From NCBI GenBank assembly GCA_903929755.1, contig CAIYVZ010000160.1:1-64000 (forward strand): a stretch of DNA of 64,000 nt. Direction: 5' to 3'. Positions 59,990-64,000 of this stretch are shown piece after piece. Origin of the DNA: an uncultured Acidobacteriia bacterium. GTDB lineage: Bacteria > Acidobacteriota > Terriglobia > Bryobacterales > Bryobacteraceae. A program made the position numbers and the translations under genes. Numbering within the stretch: the stretch's first letter is position 1; each line of letters begins with the position of its first letter. A model generated the notes under the pieces. The model was not told where the DNA came from. It worked only from the letters and a program-made list of their open reading frames with translations, and did no database searches.

Positions 59990-61182
59990 TGCCCCGCGTG
60001 GTGGTAACAGGTGAAGGGATGATCACGGCTGCAGGAGCCGGCATTGATGCCGCGCAGGAAGCGTTGTGGTCGGGTAAGACTGTCATTGCTCCCAGCGAGC
60101 GCCTGAATGGCGCGCTGATGGCGGATGTGGGTGAGTTTGACCCCACGCCCTGGCTCGGGAACAAAGGCGTTCGCGTGCTGGATCGTGGCACCCGGCTGCT
60201 CTGCATTGCGGCCCAGATGGCGCTGACCGCTTCAAAATACACCGCTGTTGCGGAGGGCGATCCGGACCTCGGTCTGGTGGTCGGAACCTTGTTTGGCGGC
60301 GTCCACAGTATTGCTTCTTTTGACTGGACCGGCATCACGGAAGGCCCCAACTGGGTGAGCCCCATGGAGTTCGCCAACACCGTTATCAATGCGCCGGCTG
60401 GCCAGGCTGCCATCAAGCAGAAGCTGCGCGGCGTGAACTCTACGGTTTGCTCCGGCCTTGCTTCCGGCCTTTACGCCATGAGTTATGCGGCGGATTTCCT
60501 CCGCTTCGGCCGTGCCCGTTACCTTTTGACCGGCGGCATGGAAGAAGTCTGTGAGGAGACCTCACTCGGCTTCCGGAAACTCGGACTCTCATCGCCCAGC
60601 GGTGCCGTACACCCCTTTGCGGAAACCCGCGATGGCGCGGCTCCCGGTGAAGGCGCGGCGATCTGGATGCTGGAAACGGCGGAAACCGCGGAAGCCCGCG
60701 GCGTGGAGCCCATGTTCGAAATCCTCGGCTTTGGAGCCGTGTATGACGCGCATCCCACCATCGGTTACAACCCCCGCGGCGAAGGCGCTGCGGCGGCCAT
60801 TCGCATGGCGATTGCAAATTCTGAATTGAAGCCCGAAGACATCGGCGGTATTATTGCCAGCGCCAACGGCAGTCCGGCGGGTGACGAAATGGAAGCTCGC
60901 GCTCTGAAAGCAGTCTTCGGCGACAGCCTTACAGGGCTGCCCCTTTGCGCTCCCAAAGCTCTCTTCGGAGAATCGATGGGCGCTGGTGGAGCTATTGGCG
61001 CTCTGGTTGCCGGTTTCGCGCTCCGTCGCGGAGAGCTCCCCCCGACCGCCGGAGCGTCAGCTGCTAACGGTCTGCAGCTGTCTTCCTCCGCGCAGGCTCT
61101 GCGCGGGGAAAACATTCTGATCAATGCTTTCAGTTGTGACGGCAATAACGCGAGTCTGGTGGTCCGTTCATGGAAGAAATAA
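59986..61182 (+). CDS. Ketosynthase-like protein lacking both catalytic histidines (chain-length-factor-like)
   Basis: A ~398-residue thiolase-fold partner. The nucleophile cysteine is kept (Cys155 in NSTVCSGLASG), but the first histidine (HGTGT) is Asn294 in SANGSPAGDE and the second (GH) is Glu329 in LFGESMGAGG. Both changes should abolish normal condensation. In type II polyketide, aryl-polyene and related systems such partners pair with an active KS and set chain length. Keeping the cysteine is unusual. ATG 59986 overlaps the KS stop; ATG 59989 is an alternative. Confidence 0.88.
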   Translation: MMPRVVVTGEGMITAAGAGIDAAQEALWSGKTVIAPSERLNGALMADVGEFDPTPWLGNKGVRVLDRGTRLLCIAAQMALTASKYTAVAEGDPDLGLVVGTLFGGVHSIASFDWTGITEGPNWVSPMEFANTVINAPAGQAAIKQKLRGVNSTVCSGLASGLYAMSYAADFLRFGRARYLLTGGMEEVCEETSLGFRKLGLSSPSGAVHPFAETRDGAAPGEGAAIWMLETAETAEARGVEPMFEILGFGAVYDAHPTIGYNPRGEGAAAAIRMAIANSELKPEDIGGIIASANGSPAGDEMEARALKAVFGDSLTGLPLCAPKALFGESMGAGGAIGALVAGFALRRGELPPTAGASAANGLQLSSSAQALRGENILINAFSCDGNNASLVVRSWKK

Positions 61183-62396
61183 TTGCCCTGCCGGAACCCG
61201 AGATCGACTCGGAAGCCATTGAAATTGGCCCCGAGGATTTGTTGCCGCGGCTTCGGGATAACGGTTACGATTCCGAACGCGTAGCCCGCCGGCGCGCCTG
61301 GGTCTCCAATAAAACCGGCGCCACGCTCGAACACACCGGAGCCGTTTCCTACGACACCGAAATCTGGCGTGGCAATATCGAAAACCCCATCGGCGTCGTG
61401 CAGGTTCCCTGCGGCGTAGCCGGGCCGGTGCTGGTTCACGGTCAGCATGCCAAGGGTCTGTTCTACGTGCCGATGGCGACTACCGAAGGCGCTCTCCTCC
61501 GCAGCTATGAACGCGGCATGGTGGCGCTTACCAAATCCGGGGGCGTGCAGACCACGGTTCTTTCTGACGAAAACCAGACGGTCCCCTCGTTCTTTTTCAA
61601 AGACATCGCAGCCGCAAGGGCCTTTCCCGGCTGGGTCGATGCGAACTTTGTGAATATTCAGGCCGCCGCCAACGCCACCACGCGCCACGGCAAACTGAAG
61701 AACTTCAAGTGCTACCAGACGGGCCGTCAGGTGCTGGTGAACTTTGGCTTCTCTACGGGCGACGCGCAGGGCATGAACATGATCGTTCGCGCCACTGACG
61801 CCGTCTGCCGCTGGATTCAGGCCAACTACTCCATCGCCAGCTACTTCCTGTTCAGTGGCATGTGTTCGGAAAAGAAACCCTCGGGTTTCCTGATGACACG
61901 TGGCAAAGGCAAGCGCGTTACCGCCGGAGCCCTGCTGACGCATGACGTGATGCGGCTTTATCTCCACGTCACCGCGGACCAGATGTTCCGCATGTGGCAG
62001 TCCACCGTGGTCGGCCACATTCAGGCCGGCGCTATTGGCTACAACGGCCACGCGGCGAACGGGTTAACCGCCATCTTTATCGCGACCGGCCAGGATGTCG
62101 CTAATATCGTCAATTCGGCCCTGGCCATGACGATCTTTGAGCCGCACCCCGAAGGTCTCTACGTCTCCACCACGCTGTCCGCCTTGTCGATTGCCACTAT
62201 TGGCGGAGGTACCGGTTTACCCACGCAGCGCGAATGCCTCTCCATCATGGGCTGCGCCGGCAACGGGCACGCAAAGAAATACGCTGAAATCGTGGCTGCC
62301 ACCATTCTGGGCGGCGAGATCTCCATGGGCGCGGCCATTGCCTCGCAGGAATTCGTCGGGGCTCACGAACAGTACGGAAGGAACCGGCCCAAATGA
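61170..62396 (+). CDS. Class I HMG-CoA-reductase homologue in an ACP/ketosynthase operon
   Basis: A 408-residue protein with all four catalytic residues of HMG-CoA reductase: Glu106 in PMATTEGALL, a lysine at 235/236 in MCSEKKPSGF, Asp309 in ATGQDVANI, and His399 in VGAHEQYGRNRP. It also has ENPIGVVQVPCGVAGP and GGGTGLPTQRECLSIMG. The family reduces a CoA thioester to an alcohol with two NADPH. No other mevalonate-pathway gene is near. Its place between ketosynthases and a ketoreductase suggests it may act on an acyl-ACP or acyl-CoA product of this operon. It overlaps the previous gene by 13 nt. Confidence 0.92.
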   Translation: MEEIIALPEPEIDSEAIEIGPEDLLPRLRDNGYDSERVARRRAWVSNKTGATLEHTGAVSYDTEIWRGNIENPIGVVQVPCGVAGPVLVHGQHAKGLFYVPMATTEGALLRSYERGMVALTKSGGVQTTVLSDENQTVPSFFFKDIAAARAFPGWVDANFVNIQAAANATTRHGKLKNFKCYQTGRQVLVNFGFSTGDAQGMNMIVRATDAVCRWIQANYSIASYFLFSGMCSEKKPSGFLMTRGKGKRVTAGALLTHDVMRLYLHVTADQMFRMWQSTVVGHIQAGAIGYNGHAANGLTAIFIATGQDVANIVNSALAMTIFEPHPEGLYVSTTLSALSIATIGGGTGLPTQRECLSIMGCAGNGHAKKYAEIVAATILGGEISMGAAIASQEFVGAHEQYGRNRPK

Positions 62397-63169
62397 TGGT
62401 TGAAGTAACGCCTGCTGAAGTTACGCCTGCTGAAGTAAAGCCGGCTGAAGTAAAACCTGTCGCTTTGGTAACCGGGGGAAGTCGTGGCATCGGCCGCGCA
62501 ATCGTGGAGGCGCTGCACGCAGCCGGGTACAAAGTCGCGTTCACCTACGCGTCGAATCCGGATGTCGCCGCTGAACTGCAAACCAAACTCGGGGCCAATG
62601 CGCTGGCATTTCAGGCGGATGTGAAAGATTTTGATCGTGCCGCGGCCGTGGTCGCGGAAACGAAAGCCGCGCTCGGCCCTGTCACGGTTCTGGTGAATAA
62701 CGCCGGTATCCGGAAAGACGTTTCGCTGGCCCGGATGAGTCCCGACCAATGGAAAGATGTTATTGACACGAATCTGACCGGCGTGTTTAACTACTCCCGT
62801 AACGTTATTGGGGGGATGATGCGCAGCGGTGGATCAATCGTCAACGTCACCAGTGTCAGCGGTGTTATCGGTATGGCTGGCCAGACGAACTACAGCGCGT
62901 CCAAAGCAGGAGTCATCGGTTTTACGAAGGCGCTGGCAAAGGAAGTTGCCCGGTTCGAAGTGCGGGTCAACGCGATCGCGCCCGGGTTTATTGAGACCGA
63001 TATGACTTCGTCCATCGACGAAGCCACGCGCACCCGCCTCTATGGCGGTATTCCGCTGGGTCGCGCAGGCACCGCGCAGGAAGTCGCAAAGCTCGTCCTG
63101 TATCTTGCCTCCACCGACTCCGGCTACGTAACCGGCCAGGTATGGAATATGGATGGTGGTCTGAGCTAG
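62393..63169 (+). CDS. FabG-type 3-oxoacyl-ACP reductase
   Basis: A 258-residue SDR reductase with TGGSRGIGRAIVEAL (NADPH site), VLVNNAGIRKD (NNAG), the catalytic serine in NVTSVSG, YSASKAGVIGF (YxxxK), and the family's end TGQVWNMDGGLS. It should reduce beta-ketoacyl-ACP made by the ketosynthases. The N-terminus has an unusual EVTP/EVKP repeat ahead of the fold. ATG 62393 overlaps the HMGR stop; ATG 62396 is possible. Confidence 0.92.
   Translation: MMVEVTPAEVTPAEVKPAEVKPVALVTGGSRGIGRAIVEALHAAGYKVAFTYASNPDVAAELQTKLGANALAFQADVKDFDRAAAVVAETKAALGPVTVLVNNAGIRKDVSLARMSPDQWKDVIDTNLTGVFNYSRNVIGGMMRSGGSIVNVTSVSGVIGMAGQTNYSASKAGVIGFTKALAKEVARFEVRVNAIAPGFIETDMTSSIDEATRTRLYGGIPLGRAGTAQEVAKLVLYLASTDSGYVTGQVWNMDGGLS
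62402..62461 (+). repeat. Four imperfect 15-nt repeats in the FabG N-terminus
   Basis: GAAGTAACGCCTGCT (62402), GAAGTTACGCCTGCT (62417), GAAGTAAAGCCGGCT (62432) and GAAGTAAAACCTGTC (62447) follow one another exactly. They encode EVTPA/EVTPA/EVKPA/EVKPV, a flexible lead-in before the dehydrogenase fold. The repeat unit is a multiple of three, so copy-number change would keep the frame. Confidence 0.85.
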
Positions 63170-63202
63170 TTTTACAACGTCAGCCCGGAATCAAAATGAA
63201 TC

Positions 63203-64000
63203 ATGGCCGCGACACACACCATTTTCGGGCGTCAGTATCCGACAAGCTACGACGCGATTGTGGTTGGCGCCGGAATCGGCGGCTTGTTCTGTGCGAATCT
63301 TCTCGCCAAAGGCGGCATGAAGGTTCTGCTGCTGGAAAAACACTCGGTTCTGGGTGGTTTCTGCTCAGGCTTCCGCCGCAAGGGCTTCCTGTTCGACGCC
63401 GCCACCCACTTCTATCCTCTCCTCGGTAATCCGACAACGCTCTCCGGCCGCCTGCTGAAAGATTTGCAGGTGGAAACCGAATGGATCAAGATGGATCCGG
63501 TGGATCAGTTCCACATCCCCGGCATGAAGACCTTCACGGTCCCCGCCGAATTCGGGCCGTACATTGAGCGGCTCAAAGAATGGTTCCCGGAAGAAGCGCC
63601 GAACGTCGATAACTACTTTCAGGAGCTGAAGAAGGCCCACATGTATGGCCTTCTGTACTACTTCCGCGGTGTCGCGAACGACCAGATGGAGAAGTTCGAG
63701 AAACACACCATCGCGTCCAAACTCGACGAACATTTTAAAGATGCCCGGCTGAAGACCATCCTGATGGGTGACGCGCCGCACTGGGGTTCCTCGCCCAACA
63801 AGACTTCTTACGTTTTCGATGCGATGCTCCGCCTCTCGTACTTCCTCGGGAACTACTACCCCAAGGGAAGTTCGCAGCAATTCGCCAATGATCTGGGAGC
63901 CGCTCTGGAACGCCAGGGCGGCAAAGTTCTGAAATGCGTCGGCGTGGAAAAAATCCTGGTTGACGGCGATAAGTGCGCCGGGGTTCGGGTTGCAACGGTG
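63203..64000 (+). CDS. Phytoene-desaturase/carotenoid-isomerase-like FAD oxidoreductase (partial)
   Basis: An open frame from ATG 63203 to the window end (266 codons, C-terminus missing). The FAD site is YDAIVVGAGIGGLFCANLLA, followed by VLLLEKHSVLGGFCSGF and FDAATHFYPLLG, the start of the phytoene desaturase/carotenoid isomerase-like family. Such enzymes desaturate or isomerise long hydrophobic chains. It follows fabG by 33 bp. In this setting it may introduce conjugated double bonds in the product made by the ketosynthases. A second frame from ATG 63196 has no resemblance and is rejected. Confidence 0.85.
   Translation, partial: MAATHTIFGRQYPTSYDAIVVGAGIGGLFCANLLAKGGMKVLLLEKHSVLGGFCSGFRRKGFLFDAATHFYPLLGNPTTLSGRLLKDLQVETEWIKMDPVDQFHIPGMKTFTVPAEFGPYIERLKEWFPEEAPNVDNYFQELKKAHMYGLLYYFRGVANDQMEKFEKHTIASKLDEHFKDARLKTILMGDAPHWGSSPNKTSYVFDAMLRLSYFLGNYYPKGSSQQFANDLGAALERQGGKVLKCVGVEKILVDGDKCAGVRVATV

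Noticed and set aside
60765-62051. 428-codon minus-strand frame opposite the second ketosynthase and HMGR
   Set aside because: Shadow frame; the sense genes have complete catalytic motifs.
63196-63429. Frame starting at ATG 63196
   Set aside because: A seven-base earlier ATG in another frame; the frame from 63203 encodes a clear FAD-binding protein.

Overview
The window is about 64 kb of high-GC bacterial chromosome. It starts inside a 5S rRNA gene and ends inside an oxidoreductase gene. Several traits point to an acidobacterium of the Solibacter/Bryobacter type: multiple CRTAC1-like proteins (FG-GAP/VCBS propellers with an ASPIC/UnbV tail), a TPR-multiheme cytochrome, Tat-exported sugar-isomerase and sulfatase proteins, and a large number of toxin-antitoxin modules. 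This placement is inferred from gene content, not from a marker-gene tree.

Layout. 1-7.2 kb: end of a 5S rRNA and its terminator, rsmI, then a tightly overlapping iron-uptake operon (FTR1 permease fused to DUF2318, two FtsX-like permeases, and an ATPase fused to a DtxR-type regulator), followed by a thioredoxin-reductase-like flavoprotein and RidA. 7.2-15.5 kb (minus strand): a bicupin, an NAD-dependent formate dehydrogenase (fdsD, fdsA and an fdsG-fdsB fusion), a small AAA ATPase and an M3 peptidase. 15.7-19 kb: MFS transporter, transaldolase and SDR. 19-24 kb: an accessory island with a PD-(D/E)XK-like protein, a MazF pair, a decayed DUF433/DUF5615 pair, two exported orphans and a decayed tandem duplication. 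24-30 kb: HAD hydrolase, M24 peptidase, SDR, ABM monooxygenase, Gfo/Idh oxidoreductase, 5'-nucleotidase and miaE. 30.3-36.9 kb: hipBA lying between miaE and a decayed second miaE 3' end, then DUF433/DUF5615, Phd/ParE, Zeta, Phd-VapC-ParE and several remnants. 36.9-43.7 kb: sulfatase, a DUF3179 membrane protein with an in-frame TGA, a YeeE/YedE pair, cupin, sugar isomerase, redoxin and BON protein.

43.7-64 kb holds the most striking block. A pentaheme cytochrome/TPR protein and a CRTAC1 protein are transcribed leftward. Across a 345-bp gap, a rightward operon of at least eleven genes begins. Three CRTAC1-like proteins, a TPR protein and a 1073-residue TPR/FG-GAP/ASPIC protein overlap by 4 nt at each junction. 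Four bases later come an acyl carrier protein, a ketosynthase, a chain-length-factor-like ketosynthase, a class I HMG-CoA-reductase homologue, a FabG-type ketoreductase and a phytoene-desaturase-like flavoprotein that runs off the end. The layout suggests a secreted or periplasmic propeller system genetically tied to synthesis of an unusual polyketide, lipid or polyene.

The second highlight is at 38.88 kb. The DUF3179 gene carries TGA where the first cysteine of a CxxC motif is expected. Nine bases downstream is a perfect 6-bp hairpin with the loop GGTCT, very like the bacterial SECIS of E. coli fdhF. It is therefore a strong candidate for an unrecognised selenoprotein, and a YeeE/YedE membrane pair lies next to it.
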